Both the position numbers and the translations under genes were made by a program. The notes under the pieces were generated by a model, which was given only the letters and a program-made list of their open reading frames with translations, had not been told where the DNA came from and did not search any database. A DNA stretch of 64,000 bases from an uncultured Sterolibacteriaceae bacterium (GTDB taxonomy: Bacteria; Pseudomonadota; Gammaproteobacteria; Burkholderiales; Rhodocyclaceae): positions 1-64,000 of the forward strand of contig CALARK010000028.1 in NCBI GenBank assembly GCA_937888595.1, in the 5' to 3' direction. Shown here in pieces: positions 31,532 to 41,652 of this stretch (position 1 is its first letter; every line of letters begins with the position of its first letter).

Positions 31532-33367
31532 TTATCCGTGGAGCTGTTTGTGGATCGTTTCCGCCAGCGTCCGGCTGATGCCCCTGACCCGGCACAGATC
31601 CTCGACGGTCGCCGCCTTCACGCCATCCAGCCCGCCGAAATGCGCCAGCAGGCTGCGCCGCCGCGTCGAGCCGATGCCGGCGACATCCTCCAGCGCCGAC
31701 TTGCCGCGCGCCTTCGCCCGCCGCGCCCGATGGCCGACGATGGCGAAGCGGTGCGCCTCGTCGCGGATTTCCTGGATCAGGTGGAAGCCGGCGTTGTCCA
31801 TGGCCAATTCTAGCGGCTCGGGCCTGCCGTGAACGAACAAGGTCTCCAGTCCCGGCTTGCGCTCCTCGCCCTTCGCCACGCCGATGCTCGCCAGGTCGCC
31901 CAATCCCAGCTCGGCGAAGACCTCTCGCGCCACGCCATGCTGGCCCTTGCCGCCGTCGATCAACACCAGGTCGGGACGTGCCGTCTCCGTGTTGACGCGG
32001 TCCGGCTGCGCCGTCCCGCCGGCACCGACTTTTTCGACCGTCGCCAGCTTTTCATAGCGCCGCGTCAGCGCCTGCCGCATTGCCGCGTAGTCGTCGCCGG
32101 GCGTGATGCCCTCGATGTTGAAGCGCCGGTAATCGCCCTTCTTCATCGCGCCATCGACGCAGACCACGCAGGAAGCCACGGTGCCCTCGCCCATCGTGTG
32201 GCTGATGTCGAAGCACTCGATGCGGCGCGGCGGTTCCGGCAGGTCGAGCGCCACGCGCAAGGCCTCCAGCCGGCCGCCTGCCCGTGCCTGCGACTGGTGT
32301 CGCGCGGTTAGCGCCAGCCGCGCATTGTTCGCCGCCATCTCCAGCCAGGCGCGCTCCATCTCGTTCTTTGCCGGCCCGGCGTGCAGACTGGCGGGCACCT
32401 CTTCCAATGGCCAGGGGTCGAGAATCAAGCGTGGAGGTGCATCATGCTCGGCATAGTGCTGCTCCAGGAATGCACTCAAGCCCTCCGCCGCGCTGGCTTC
32501 CAGCCCCGCTTGGGGAAAGTGCGCCCGATCGCCGAGATGCAGGCCGCCGCGCACCATCGCGAGATTGACGCACAGCTCGCCGCGCTCCACGACCGCGACG
32601 ACGATATCGGCATCGGCGTCGCGCGTCGAGCTGACGTACTGCCGATGCAACACCGCCTGCAAGGCGCGGATCTGGTCGCGCAGCGCCGCCGCCTGCTCGA
32701 AGCGCAAGGCGGCCGACTCCGCCTCCATCTGCGCGGTCAGCCGCTCCATCACCTCGCCATGCCGGCCCTTGAGGAACAGCTCGGCCAGCCGCACGTCCTC
32801 CCCGTATTCCTCCTTGGACACGAGTCCGACGCAGGGCGCCTTGCAGCGCTGGATCTGGTGCAACAGGCAGGGGCGCGAGCGATGGGCGAACACCGCCTCC
32901 TCGCAGGTGCGCAGCAGGAAGGTCTTCTGGATCAGCTGGATCGACTCGCGCACCGCCAGCCCGCTCGGGAAGGGACCGAAGTAACGCGATTTCTTCTCGA
33001 ACGTGCCGCGATGGTAGAACAGCTGCGGGAACTCCCCACCGGACAGGCCGATGTAGGCATAGGACTTGTCGTCGCGGAAGAGGATGTTGTACTTCGGCTT
33101 GAGCTTCTTGATCAGCGTGTTTTCGAGGATCAGCGCCTCGGCCTCGGAACGCGTCGCCGTCGTTTCCATGCCCGCCACCTGCTGCAGCATCAGCGCGATG
33201 CGCGGGCTGTGACCGGTCTTCTGGAAGTAGGACGACACCCGTTTCTTGAGGTTCTTCGCCTTGCCGACGTAGAGCACCGCGCCGTCCGTCGCCAGCATGC
33301 GATAGACGCCCGGTGCCTCGGTGAGCGTGGCGAGGAAGGCTCTGGAATCAAAAGTCGGCGATGGCAT
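31532..33367 (-). CDS. uvrC: Excinuclease ABC subunit C
   Basis: A 611-residue nucleotide-excision repair nuclease. The GIY-YIG domain is at the N-terminus (APGVYRMLATDGAVLYVGKA). A UvrB-binding UVR segment lies at about 200-235. The RNase H-like domain contains RIECFDISHTMGEGTVAS and PDLVLIDGGKGQHGVA, and helix-hairpin-helix motifs end the protein. Before PDLVLIDGGKGQ there is an extra stretch of about 20 residues, including KVGAGGTA (445-453), encoded by the dispersed repeat. I start at ATG 33367 (MPSPTFDSRAFL). Confidence 0.97.
   Translation of the reverse strand: MPSPTFDSRAFLATLTEAPGVYRMLATDGAVLYVGKAKNLKKRVSSYFQKTGHSPRIALMLQQVAGMETTATRSEAEALILENTLIKKLKPKYNILFRDDKSYAYIGLSGGEFPQLFYHRGTFEKKSRYFGPFPSGLAVRESIQLIQKTFLLRTCEEAVFAHRSRPCLLHQIQRCKAPCVGLVSKEEYGEDVRLAELFLKGRHGEVMERLTAQMEAESAALRFEQAAALRDQIRALQAVLHRQYVSSTRDADADIVVAVVERGELCVNLAMVRGGLHLGDRAHFPQAGLEASAAEGLSAFLEQHYAEHDAPPRLILDPWPLEEVPASLHAGPAKNEMERAWLEMAANNARLALTARHQSQARAGGRLEALRVALDLPEPPRRIECFDISHTMGEGTVASCVVCVDGAMKKGDYRRFNIEGITPGDDYAAMRQALTRRYEKLATVEKVGAGGTAQPDRVNTETARPDLVLIDGGKGQHGVAREVFAELGLGDLASIGVAKGEERKPGLETLFVHGRPEPLELAMDNAGFHLIQEIRDEAHRFAIVGHRARRAKARGKSALEDVAGIGSTRRRSLLAHFGGLDGVKAATVEDLCRVRGISRTLAETIHKQLHG
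32010..32033 (+). repeat. Dispersed hairpin element, copy 7 (inside uvrC)
   Basis: This copy matches 23 of 24 positions. On the uvrC coding strand it reads AAAAGTCGG to GACGGC and gives KVGAGGTA, within an insertion-like loop before the conserved PDLVLIDGGKGQ motif. Confidence 0.88.
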
Positions 33368-33387
33368 GACGGCGTAGGATACCGTCC

Positions 33388-34422
33388 ATGCAAGGCATTT
33401 CATGCGACATCTTCTGCGCCGTCATCGACAACCTCGGCGATGCCGGCGTGTGCTGGCGGCTGGCACGGCAGCTGGCGACGGAGTTCGGCTGGCGCGTGCG
33501 GCTGTGGATCGACGATCCGGCGACGCTCGATGCGCTGGCGCCGGGGCAGGCGGTCGTGGAGGTGCACAAGTGGGTCGGCAACTTTGCAGCGGTCGCGCCT
33601 GCCGATGTCGTGATCGAAGCCTTCGCCTGCACACTGCCGCCGGTGTATGTCGCGGCGATGCGCGCACGCAGCCGCCCGCCGGTATGGCTCAATCTCGAAT
33701 ACCTCTCGGCCGAGGACTGGGTAGCCGGCTGCCACGGCCTGCCCTCGCCGCAGGCCGGCCTGAACAAGCATTTCTTCTTCCCCGGCTTCGTGCCAGGAAC
33801 GGGCGGACTGCTGCGCGAGAAAAACTTCGCCGTCCCGCCGGCGCCGACTTTTTCAACATTCAGCGGACCGCTGGAAATCTCGCTGTTCTGCTACGACAAC
33901 CCGCAACTGCCGGCGCTGCTGGCCGCCTGGCGCGACGGCGACCGCCCCATCCGGTGCCAGGTGTGCGACGGACTGCCGCGCCGGCAGGTGGAAGACTGGC
34001 TGGGTGCGCAGCTCCCGACGGTCCGTGGCCAGTTGAGCCTGGCCGCCGTGCCCTTCCTGCCGCAGACCGGCTACGACGCCCTGCTGGCCCGCTGCCACCT
34101 GAATTTCGTGCGCGGCGAGGACTCCTTCGTACGCGCCCAGTGGGCCGAACGGCCCTTCGTCTGGCAGGCCTATCCGCAGCTGGAGGACGCACATCTGGCG
34201 AAGCTGGAGGCCTTCCTGAACCTCTACACGGAGGATGCAGCGACCATGGCCTTCTTCCGTGCCTGGAACGGCGCCGGCCCGGTCGACTGGACGGCTCATT
34301 GGTCCTCGTTTGCCGCCCTTCTGCCAACGCTGGCGGTCCATGCACACGACTGGATGAGACGGATCTCAGCCCACGGCGACCTGGCAACGAATCTGGTGAA
34401 GTTCTGCACGGCTCGGCTATAA
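33388..34422 (+). CDS. earP: EF-P arginine rhamnosyltransferase EarP
   Basis: A 344-residue GT-B glycosyltransferase that adds rhamnose from dTDP-rhamnose to Arg32 of EF-P, relieving ribosome stalling at polyproline. Motifs fit the family: CDIFCAVIDNLGDAGVCWRL, LNLEYLSAEDWV, and the C-terminal LNFVRGEDSFVRAQWAERPF. The efp gene follows 36 bases later and has Arg32, which confirms the pairing. Residues 148-155 (VPPAPTFS) come from a perfect copy of the dispersed repeat, in the loop before ISLFCYDNP. Confidence 0.95.
   Translation: MQGISCDIFCAVIDNLGDAGVCWRLARQLATEFGWRVRLWIDDPATLDALAPGQAVVEVHKWVGNFAAVAPADVVIEAFACTLPPVYVAAMRARSRPPVWLNLEYLSAEDWVAGCHGLPSPQAGLNKHFFFPGFVPGTGGLLREKNFAVPPAPTFSTFSGPLEISLFCYDNPQLPALLAAWRDGDRPIRCQVCDGLPRRQVEDWLGAQLPTVRGQLSLAAVPFLPQTGYDALLARCHLNFVRGEDSFVRAQWAERPFVWQAYPQLEDAHLAKLEAFLNLYTEDAATMAFFRAWNGAGPVDWTAHWSSFAALLPTLAVHAHDWMRRISAHGDLATNLVKFCTARL
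33829..33852 (+). repeat. Dispersed hairpin element, copy 8 (inside earP)
   Basis: This is a perfect 24 of 24 match. The TTTT end is on the earP coding strand, so unlike most genic copies it is in terminator orientation within an mRNA. It encodes VPPAPTFS. Confidence 0.9.
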
Positions 34423-34458
34423 TGCGCGGCTTTATTTTTCCCGCCAGGCATTTACGTC

Positions 34459-35019
34459 ATGAAAACCGCTCAGGAACTCCGCTCCGGCAACGTCATCATG
34501 GTTGACGGCGCCCCGCTCGTCGTCACCAAGAACGAATACAACAAGTCCGGCCGCAATGCCGCCGTCGTCAAGTTCAAGTTCAAGAACCTGCTCACCGGCG
34601 CGCCTTCCGAGGCGGTTTACAAGGCGGACGACAAGTTCGAGCAGGTCATTCCCGACCGCAAGGAATGCACTTATTCCTATTTCGCCGATCCGATGTACGT
34701 GTTCATGGATGCCGAGTACAACCAGTACGAAGTCGAGGCCGAGAACATGGAGGATGCCATCCCCTACATCGAGGACGGCATGCAGGTCGAGGTAGTGTTC
34801 TACGAAGGCAAGGCGATTTCGGTCGAGATGCCGAACAGCGTCGTGCGCGAGGTCGAGTACACCGAGCCGGCCGTCAAGGGCGACACCTCGGGCAAGGTGC
34901 TCAAGCCCGCCAAGATCAAGCCGTCCGGTCTCGAAGTGATGGTGCCGATCTTCGTCGTCACCGGCGACAAGATCGAAATCGATACCCGCACCAACGAATA
35001 CAAGAACCGCGTCAAGTAA
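34459..35019 (+). CDS. efp: Elongation factor P
   Basis: A 186-residue EF-P with three OB-like domains. It enters stalled ribosomes at polyproline and promotes peptide bond formation. The modified residue is Arg32 ([10 protein letters not shown]), which marks the EarP-dependent type and not the lysine type needing EpmA. The C-terminal signature ([18 protein letters not shown]) is normal. A strong intrinsic terminator follows. Confidence 0.98.
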   Translation: MKTAQELRSGNVIMVDGAPLVVTKNEYNKSGRNAAVVKFKFKNLLTGAPSEAVYKADDKFEQVIPDRKECTYSYFADPMYVFMDAEYNQYEVEAENMEDAIPYIEDGMQVEVVFYEGKAISVEMPNSVVREVEYTEPAVKGDTSGKVLKPAKIKPSGLEVMVPIFVVTGDKIEIDTRTNEYKNRVK

Positions 35020-35066
35020 GGATTTCTGTCGGGTGCCGTCGACCCGACGGGTCTTGCCCGGGAAAA

Positions 35067-35098
35067 GCCTGCCGAAACCCCCTTCGGCAGGCTTTTTT
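35067..35098 (+). terminator. Intrinsic terminator after efp
   Basis: A perfect 10-bp stem GCCTGCCGAA with TTCGGCAGGC around a 6-base loop, followed by six T. This is a conventional terminator, unlike the dispersed element. Confidence 0.93.
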
Positions 35099-35100
35099 AT

Positions 35101-35412
35101 TCACTCCGGCAGCAAGAAAAGCGCAGCCACGCTACCGGCGACGGCCAGGTCGGAAAGCAGCGTTGCCGCAGCCAGGAGCGAGACGAGCCCATCGCCGAGC
35201 AGGAACGCCCGGCCGCTCCAGAGATATTTCCACAAGCGGAGATGCATCTCCTGATGGCGCGGCAGCAGCGATTCCAGCTGCCTGCTCGTCGGCTCGCCGA
35301 TCGCCGCGAAATCCGCCGGATGCCTGCGTTGCAACGCCCGCACCAGCAGGAAGCGAAATAACCAGCTGCCCGCCATCGCGGAGAACAGCACCAAGACGAC
35401 GGTCTCTTTCAA
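35101..35412 (-). CDS. Small membrane protein of unknown function
   Basis: A 103-residue protein with two hydrophobic segments: residues 3-25 (ETVVLVLFSAMAGSWLFRFL) and 73-100 (DGLVSLLAAATLLSDLAVAG). Between them lies a charged part (ALQRRHPADFAAIGEPTSRQ). The topology recalls UspB-like proteins, but I would not assign that name. It abuts the efp terminator on the opposite strand. Confidence 0.7.
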   Translation of the reverse strand: MKETVVLVLFSAMAGSWLFRFLLVRALQRRHPADFAAIGEPTSRQLESLLPRHQEMHLRLWKYLWSGRAFLLGDGLVSLLAAATLLSDLAVAGSVAALFLLPE

Positions 35413-35446
35413 CGCCTCGTTCTCGACAACAACCGCCGGCCACCCG

Positions 35447-35932
35447 CTAGGTGGTCATCTCGATTACCCACTGGGTGACCTTGCCGGTGGCATCGGCGCA
35501 CTTGTAGCCGCGCGCGTCGGAAAACGCCTTGTACTCGTCGGCCTTCCACATGTCGTAGGTGCGCCCGGTGAACTGCTCCTGAAGCTGGGTGCAAGTCACC
35601 CCGCCGAATTCGGTGCGAAAGCGCTCCACCAGTTCCTTGCACTTCTTGAAATTATTGATGTAGCGCCCCTTGTCGAGTTTGTCGCGGTCGCGCCCATATT
35701 TCGCCGAGAGTGCCACCAGCCCACCGGTGAGCGCCCCGCACGTGCCCTCGGCCATCAGGCCGCCGCCACCCGACAGTCCGTGAACCGCCTTGATCGTCGC
35801 ATCATCGATGCCGCCGACCGTTTCCTGTAGCGTCGCCAGCACGCATTGCGGACAGCAGCCATAGTCGTATTCGTACTTGGCGGCCTTTTCATACACCTGC
35901 TCGATGAGCTTCTGCTTTTCCTCGGGGGTCAT
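35447..35932 (-). CDS. C_GCAxxG_C_C family redox-type protein
   Basis: A 161-residue protein of the PF09719 type. Conserved cysteines occur in YGCCPQCVLATLQE, GTCGALTGGLVAL (the GCAxxG-like core), KKCKEL and VTCTQL. It may carry a redox or metal centre, but no function is established. No signal sequence is visible. It lies upstream of and divergent from metY. Confidence 0.85.
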   Translation of the reverse strand: MTPEEKQKLIEQVYEKAAKYEYDYGCCPQCVLATLQETVGGIDDATIKAVHGLSGGGGLMAEGTCGALTGGLVALSAKYGRDRDKLDKGRYINNFKKCKELVERFRTEFGGVTCTQLQEQFTGRTYDMWKADEYKAFSDARGYKCADATGKVTQWVIEMTT

Positions 35933-36005
35933 CGAATGTCTCCGTATTTCAGTGAACGCTGATATTCTGAACCACCACCTGCCTGAACATTTTGATCCAT
36001 CTCAA

Positions 36006-36036
36006 AGCCTGCAGACGCGTGCAGGCTGGCTATACT
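36006..36036 (+). promoter_or_regulatory. Inverted repeat and -10 before metY
   Basis: AGCCTGCA (36006-36013) and TGCAGGCT (36020-36027) form a perfect 8-bp dyad with a 6-base spacer. Three bases later comes TATACT (36031-36036), a good -10, about 45 bases before the metY ATG. A dyad between the -35 and -10 positions suggests a repressor or activator site. It does not look like a SAM riboswitch. Confidence 0.5.
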
Positions 36037-36079
36037 CGCGGCACAAGAAAAATATCCAACATTCTGCCGGAGGTCATCC

Positions 36080-37351
36080 ATGAAGCTTGAAACCCTCGCC
36101 GTCCACGGCGGCTTTACGCCCGATCCCACCACCAAGGCGGTGGCGGTGCCAATCTACCAGACCACATCCTACGCATTCGACGATACGCAGCATGGTGCCG
36201 ACCTGTTCGACCTGAAGGTTGCCGGCAACATCTACACGCGCATCATGAACCCGACCACAGACGTGCTGGAAAAGCGCCTCGCGGCCATGGAAGGTGGCGT
36301 CGGCGCGCTGGCGGTGGCATCGGGCATGTCCGCCATCACCTACGCGATCCAGACCATCGCCGAGGCCGGCGACAACATCGTCTCGGTCGGCACGCTCTAT
36401 GGCGGCACCTACAACCTGTTCGCCCACACCCTGCCCCAATATGGCATCGAGGTGCGCTTCGCCGACTATCGCGACCCCGCGAGCTTCAAGCCACTGATCG
36501 ACGGCCGGACCAAGGCCGTGTTCTGCGAGTCGGTTGGCAACCCGCTCGGCAACGTCGTGGACATCGCCGCGCTGGCGGAAGTCGCACACGCTGCCGGCGT
36601 GCCCCTGATCGTGGACAACACCGTGCCGACGCCCTACCTGTGCCGTCCCTTCGAGCACGGTGCCGACATCGTCGTCCATGCGCTGACCAAGTACCTCGGC
36701 GGCCATGGCACCAGCATCGGCGGTGCCATCGTCGATTCCGGCAAGTTCCCGTGGGCCGAGCACAAGGAACGCTTCAAGCGCCTCAACACGCCGGACGTGT
36801 CCTACCACGGCGTCGTCTACACCGAAGCGCTCGGCCCGGCGGCCTACATCGGCCGGGCACGCGTCGTCCCGCTGCGCAACATGGGCGCGGCGATCTCCCC
36901 CTTCAACAGCTTCCTGATCCTGCAGGGCATGGAAACGCTGCCGGTGCGCATGGACCGCATCTGCGAGAACACGCTGAAAGTGGCGGAGTTCCTCAAGGCC
37001 CACCCGAAGGCGAGCTGGGTGCGCTATGCCGGACTGCCCGACCATCCCGAGCACGGACTGACGCAGAAATACATGGGCGGCCGGGCCTCGGGCATCCTCT
37101 CCTTCGGCGTGAAGGGCGGTCGCGACGGCGGGGCGAAGTTCCAGGATGCGCTGAAGCTGATCACGCGACTCGTCAACATCGGCGACGCCAAGTCGCTGGC
37201 CTGCCATCCGGCCAGCACCACGCATCGCCAACTCGGCCCGGATGAACTGAAGAAGGCCGGCGTGTCCGAGGACATGGTGCGCCTGTCGATCGGCCTCGAG
37301 CACATCGACGACATCAAGGCGGATCTGGACCAGGCGCTCGCCGCCGTCTGA
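36080..37351 (+). CDS. metY: O-acetylhomoserine (thiol)-lyase
   Basis: A 423-residue PLP enzyme that uses sulfide with O-acetylhomoserine to make homocysteine. The PLP lysine is Lys204 ([16 protein letters not shown]). The family start KLETLAVHGGFTPDPTT, the VPIYQTTSYAFD motif and the length over 420 residues separate it from the shorter methionine gamma-lyase at 8256-9455. GGAGG lies before the ATG. Substrate specificity for the acetyl, not succinyl, ester is inferred from the family. Confidence 0.94.
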   Translation: MKLETLAVHGGFTPDPTTKAVAVPIYQTTSYAFDDTQHGADLFDLKVAGNIYTRIMNPTTDVLEKRLAAMEGGVGALAVASGMSAITYAIQTIAEAGDNIVSVGTLYGGTYNLFAHTLPQYGIEVRFADYRDPASFKPLIDGRTKAVFCESVGNPLGNVVDIAALAEVAHAAGVPLIVDNTVPTPYLCRPFEHGADIVVHALTKYLGGHGTSIGGAIVDSGKFPWAEHKERFKRLNTPDVSYHGVVYTEALGPAAYIGRARVVPLRNMGAAISPFNSFLILQGMETLPVRMDRICENTLKVAEFLKAHPKASWVRYAGLPDHPEHGLTQKYMGGRASGILSFGVKGGRDGGAKFQDALKLITRLVNIGDAKSLACHPASTTHRQLGPDELKKAGVSEDMVRLSIGLEHIDDIKADLDQALAAV

Positions 37352-37377
37352 CGATAACGATGTAAGGGGCGGCGGGC

Positions 37378-38592
37378 TCAGGCCCGCTGCCACTGCCGGC
37401 GCAGGCTCTCCAGGCACGAGGCCGGACGCCTCAGACAGGCACGCGTGGCCCGGGTCAGGCGCGTCCAGAACCGCAAGCTTGCGGAACGGCGACAGGGGGG
37501 CAGCTGCCCCGATGCCGTGACGACGCGATTGCGGCCGGCATGCTTCGCTTCATAGAGCGCCCGGTCGGCGGCCGCGATCATCTCGGCGGCAAGATCCGAT
37601 TCACCGTCAGCGTCATTGGCACTGCCGGTGCCGAGCATCGACAGGCCCACCGAGAGGGTAACCGGCACCGTCTCGCCTCCGATCGCACGGAAACAGCTGC
37701 CCGCAACCGCAGCACGGATGCGTTCGGCGATGTCCTGCGCATGCACGGCGGCCGTCTGCGGCAGCAGGACGACGAACTCTTCCCCGCCATAGCGGGCGAT
37801 GGTATCGCCGGTACGCAACTGGTCCTGGACGAGGACGGCGACGCTGCGCAGCACCGCGTCGCCGGTTTGGTGGCCCCACGTGTCGTTGATGCGCTTGAAG
37901 CGGTCGATATCGAGAAACATGCACGCCAGCGGCTGGCGATGGCGCTGCGCCTGGCAGACTTCGGCAAGGCAGCGGTGCTCGAAGTAGCGGCGGTTTTGCA
38001 CCCCAGTGAGGGCGTCGGTCAGGCCGGCGCACTTGAGTCGCTCGTGCGCCAGCGCATTGTCGATGCAGATCGTGACGACGGCGGCAACGCGGTCGAGAAA
38101 TCGTGTGCCGGCGTCGGGGTTGTAGCGTTCCGCGACGCCACTGCCGAGGTTCAGGCTGCCGATCAGCTCATCACCTCGCAACAGCGGCAAAACGGCAACA
38201 GAGGCGATGCTCCTTGCCGTCTCGCCCAGCAGGGTGGCGTGAATCCCGGCTTCGTAGGGCTGCAACCAGGCACGCGCTCCCGACGCGCACACCGCCGCGA
38301 AGATTGCGGCGTCTTCGTGGAGCCGGAGCCCGGCGGGCCGCTGGTTACCGAAGATCCGCGCGATTTCGCATTCCGGATCGATCAGCGACAGGCTGACATG
38401 TTCGATACCGAAAGCCTCGCGATAGTCTTCGAGCAGGAGACGTACGAGTTCCGGCAGGGAGCGTGCCGCAATCAGCCGACGTTCGAGCAGGTCGAAGCGC
38501 TCCTGCTTGTCTTCGTTGCGCCGCGCCTCGTCGAGCAGTGACTCGAGCCGCTGCCGCAGGCTGGAGTTTTCGAAACGCAGTCTGTCGATCAT
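37378..38592 (-). CDS. Diguanylate cyclase with N-terminal DUF484/GAF-like domain
   Basis: A 404-residue protein. A short coiled coil (residues 1-40) precedes a DUF484/GAF-like sensory domain (about 45-190, VAVLPLLRGDELIGSLNLGS). The GGDEF domain follows (LTDALTGVQNRRYFE to the end) with the active-site GGEEF. An RxxD motif (RTGD) five residues before GGEEF is a product-inhibition I-site. It should make cyclic di-GMP. No membrane segment is seen. The C-terminal 50 residues are arginine-rich and unusual. Confidence 0.92.
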   Translation of the reverse strand: MIDRLRFENSSLRQRLESLLDEARRNEDKQERFDLLERRLIAARSLPELVRLLLEDYREAFGIEHVSLSLIDPECEIARIFGNQRPAGLRLHEDAAIFAAVCASGARAWLQPYEAGIHATLLGETARSIASVAVLPLLRGDELIGSLNLGSGVAERYNPDAGTRFLDRVAAVVTICIDNALAHERLKCAGLTDALTGVQNRRYFEHRCLAEVCQAQRHRQPLACMFLDIDRFKRINDTWGHQTGDAVLRSVAVLVQDQLRTGDTIARYGGEEFVVLLPQTAAVHAQDIAERIRAAVAGSCFRAIGGETVPVTLSVGLSMLGTGSANDADGESDLAAEMIAAADRALYEAKHAGRNRVVTASGQLPPCRRSASLRFWTRLTRATRACLRRPASCLESLRRQWQRA

Positions 38593-38634
38593 GCCGTCAT
38601 CTTACGGCATTGGCATGCGGAAACTTGAGCTGGC

Positions 38635-38658
38635 GCCGTCCTGCCGGCGCCGATTTTT
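38635..38658 (+). repeat. Dispersed hairpin element, copy 9 (between GGDEF gene and nuoN)
   Basis: This copy matches 22 of 24 positions. The stem GGCGCCG (38632-38638) with CGGCGCC (38645-38651) surrounds TCCTGC, followed by GATTTTT. The T tract points rightward, opposite to both flanking genes, so it cannot end their transcripts. Confidence 0.85.
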
Positions 38659-38664
38659 GCGACG

Positions 38665-40140
38665 CTACAGCGAACGAAGCAGCGCGTAGGTGCAGAGTGA
38701 GATCAGCGTGTCCGGGAACAGGCCGAACAGGGCGACGGCGGCACCATTGAGGGACAGGAGAAAGCGCACGTCGGACGCCGCGACGATCGGTGCAGCATCG
38801 ACCGGCGCGTCGAAATACATGAGCTTGACGACGCGCAGGTAGTAGAAGGCCCCGATCAGCGAGAACATCACCGCGAACACGGCGACGGCGACATGGCCGG
38901 CATCGACGGCGGCCAGCAGGACCGAGAACTTGGCGAAGAAGCCGATGAAGAACGGCACGCCGGCCATCGAGAACATCAGGATCATCATCACGGCCGCGAA
39001 CCACGGACTGCGCTGGTTGAGCCCCTTGAAATCCTCGAGGTGCTCGGCCTCGTAGCCGGCACGCGACAGCAACAGGATGACGCCGAAGGACCCGAGCGAC
39101 ATGATCACGTAGGCCACGGCGTAGTACATCGCGGAGCTGTAGGCATTCAGGGCGAAATGCCGGTCGGCACCGACCGTGCCGCTCATCATCGCCAGCAGCA
39201 GGAAGCCCATGTGCGAGATGGCCGAATAGGCCAGCATGCGCTTGATGTTGGTCTGGGCGATGGCGGCGAGGTTGCCGAGGGCGATCGACAACACGGCCAG
39301 CAGCATCAGCATGCCCTGCCAGTGCTCGGCCAGTTCGAACAGGCCATAGACCAGCATGCGCAGCGTGATGGCGAAGGCGGCCAGCTTGGGCGCCGAGGCG
39401 ATCAGCAGCGTGATCGGCGTCGGCGCGCCCTGATAGACGTCCGGCACCCACATGTGGAAAGGCACGGCGCCGAGCTTGAAGGCGATGCCGGAGACGATGA
39501 AGACGAGGCCAAAGACCAGCACGGTCTTGTTGGCGACGCCGAGATGCAGGGCCTGGGCGACACCGCCGATCTCGAGCGTGCCGGTGGCGCCATACACCAT
39601 GGACATCCCGTACAGCAGCAGGCCCGAGGCGAGCGCACCGAGGACGAAATACTTCATCGCAGCTTCGGTCGCGCGCGGGCTGTCGCGGTCGATGGCGACG
39701 AGAGCGTAGAGCGACAGCGAGAGCAGTTCGAGGCCGAGGTAGATGGTCAGAAAATGGGCCGCCGAGATCATCACCATCATGCCGACGGTGGCGAACAGCA
39801 CCAGCACGTAGTACTCCCCCTTGTCGAGTTGCCGTGCGGCAAGGTAGTCGCGGCTGTAGATCAGGACGACGATCACCGACAGGTACAGCATCAGCTTCAG
39901 GAAGTCGGCGAGCAGGTCATCGACGAACATGTTGCTGAAGGTCAGCACGACCTGACCATCCATGGTCTGGTAGGTGATCAGGGCGCAGCCGACCAGGGCG
40001 ATCATGGTCAGCGAGGCGGTGATCCAGCGCTGGGCCCGGCCGAGGAAGGCATCCACGAGCAGGATGAGGCAGGCCATCAGCACGAGGAAGACCTCCGGCA
40101 TTGCCGGGTAGAGATCGGGCACCACGAAGTTCTTGAGCAT
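38665..40140 (-). CDS. nuoN: NADH-quinone oxidoreductase subunit N
   Basis: A 491-residue antiporter-like membrane subunit of complex I and the last gene of the nuo operon. The protein is hydrophobic throughout, with about 14 helices, and contains the proton-channel family patterns [20 protein letters not shown] (Glu of TM5), [15 protein letters not shown] (Lys of TM8) and [20 protein letters not shown]. Confidence 0.97.
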   Translation of the reverse strand: MLKNFVVPDLYPAMPEVFLVLMACLILLVDAFLGRAQRWITASLTMIALVGCALITYQTMDGQVVLTFSNMFVDDLLADFLKLMLYLSVIVVLIYSRDYLAARQLDKGEYYVLVLFATVGMMVMISAAHFLTIYLGLELLSLSLYALVAIDRDSPRATEAAMKYFVLGALASGLLLYGMSMVYGATGTLEIGGVAQALHLGVANKTVLVFGLVFIVSGIAFKLGAVPFHMWVPDVYQGAPTPITLLIASAPKLAAFAITLRMLVYGLFELAEHWQGMLMLLAVLSIALGNLAAIAQTNIKRMLAYSAISHMGFLLLAMMSGTVGADRHFALNAYSSAMYYAVAYVIMSLGSFGVILLLSRAGYEAEHLEDFKGLNQRSPWFAAVMMILMFSMAGVPFFIGFFAKFSVLLAAVDAGHVAVAVFAVMFSLIGAFYYLRVVKLMYFDAPVDAAPIVAASDVRFLLSLNGAAVALFGLFPDTLISLCTYALLRSL

Positions 40141-40166
40141 CGCTATTCTGTCGCCGCCAACGTTAT

Positions 40167-41642
40167 CTAGAGCTTGCTCACAGCCACGTGCTTGAGCAAG
40201 TTATCTACCGAGGCATGCATCACCTCGGTAAAGGGATAGGGATAGAGGCCCATGGCCAGTACGCACACCGCCAGGATGGCCAGGAACAGGAATTCGCGAT
40301 GGCTGATGTCCGTCAGTTCCGCGACATGTCCGTTGCCCACCGCGCCGAACAGCACGCGCTTCACCATCCAGAGGGTGTACGCGGCGCCGAGGATCAGGGT
40401 GGTCGCGGCGAGGAAGCCGATCCAGAAGTTGAACTTGACGGCACCGAGGATGACCATGAACTCTCCGACGAAGCCGGAGGTCGCCGGCAGGCCCGCATTG
40501 GCCATGGCGAACAGCACCATGAAGCCCGCGAACTTCGGCATCGTATGCACCACGCCGCCGTAGTCCGCGATCTGCCGCGAATGCATCCGGTCGTACATGA
40601 CGCCAACGCAGAGGAACATGGCGGCGGAGACGAAGCCGTGCGAGATCATCTGCACCAGCGCGCCCTCGACGCCCAGTGCATTGAAGATGAAGAAGCCGAG
40701 CGTCACGAAGCCCATGTGCGAGATCGACGAATAGGCGATCAGTTTCTTCATGTCGGCCTGCACCAGCGCGACGAAGCCGATGTAGATGACGGCGATCAGC
40801 GACAGTGCGATCATCATCGGCGCAAGATAGTGGCTGGCATCCGGCGCGATCGGCAGGGAGAACCGCAGGAAGCCGTAGGCGCCGAGCTTGAGCATGATGG
40901 CGGCCAGCACCACCGAGCCGCCGGTCGGTGCCTCGACGTGGGCATCCGGCAGCCAGGTATGCACCGGCCACATCGGAACCTTGACGGCGAAGGCGACCAG
41001 GAAGGCGATGAACAGCAGAATCTGCGGCGCCATCTCGATGCGCAACTGGTGCCATTCGAGCAGGTTGAAGCTACCGCCGGAATGCAGGAACAGCCAGATC
41101 AGCGCGATCAGCATCAGCAGCGAGCCGAGCAGCGTGTAGAGGAAGAACTTGAAGGCCGCATAGACGCGGTTCGGGCCGCCCCACGCGCCGATGATGATGT
41201 ACATCGGGATCAGCGAAGCCTCGAAGAAAACGTAGAACAGGACGGCATCGAGGGCGCTGAAGATGCCGTTCATCAGGCCGGACATGATCAGGAAGGCGCC
41301 CATGTACTGGGCCACCTTGTCCTCGATCACTTCCCAGCCGGCGATGACGACGAGGATGGTGATGAAACTGTTGAGCAGGATGAACAGCATCGAGATGCCG
41401 TCCACGCCGAGCAGGTACTCGATGTTGAAGCGCGGAATCCAGGGGCGCTGTTCGACGAACTGCATGCCGGCCTGCGCGGTATCGAAGCCGATGTAGAGCG
41501 GCAGCGTGATGGCGAAGCCGGCAAAGGCGACGATCAGCGCAGCCCAGCGGGCGAGGTTCTTCTGGTCGCCCGCCGCGAACACGACGAAGGCGCCAACGAT
41601 GGGGATCCAGATCGCGAGACTCAGGAGGGAGGAACTCATCAC
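40167..41642 (-). CDS. nuoM: NADH-quinone oxidoreductase subunit M
   Basis: A 491-residue Mrp-antiporter-like subunit of complex I. It contains [20 protein letters not shown] (the key Glu), [20 protein letters not shown] with the channel lysine and histidine region, and [20 protein letters not shown]. It lies between nuoL and nuoN. Confidence 0.97.
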   Translation of the reverse strand: MMSSSLLSLAIWIPIVGAFVVFAAGDQKNLARWAALIVAFAGFAITLPLYIGFDTAQAGMQFVEQRPWIPRFNIEYLLGVDGISMLFILLNSFITILVVIAGWEVIEDKVAQYMGAFLIMSGLMNGIFSALDAVLFYVFFEASLIPMYIIIGAWGGPNRVYAAFKFFLYTLLGSLLMLIALIWLFLHSGGSFNLLEWHQLRIEMAPQILLFIAFLVAFAVKVPMWPVHTWLPDAHVEAPTGGSVVLAAIMLKLGAYGFLRFSLPIAPDASHYLAPMMIALSLIAVIYIGFVALVQADMKKLIAYSSISHMGFVTLGFFIFNALGVEGALVQMISHGFVSAAMFLCVGVMYDRMHSRQIADYGGVVHTMPKFAGFMVLFAMANAGLPATSGFVGEFMVILGAVKFNFWIGFLAATTLILGAAYTLWMVKRVLFGAVGNGHVAELTDISHREFLFLAILAVCVLAMGLYPYPFTEVMHASVDNLLKHVAVSKL

Positions 41643-41652
41643 TTCGTGTCCG

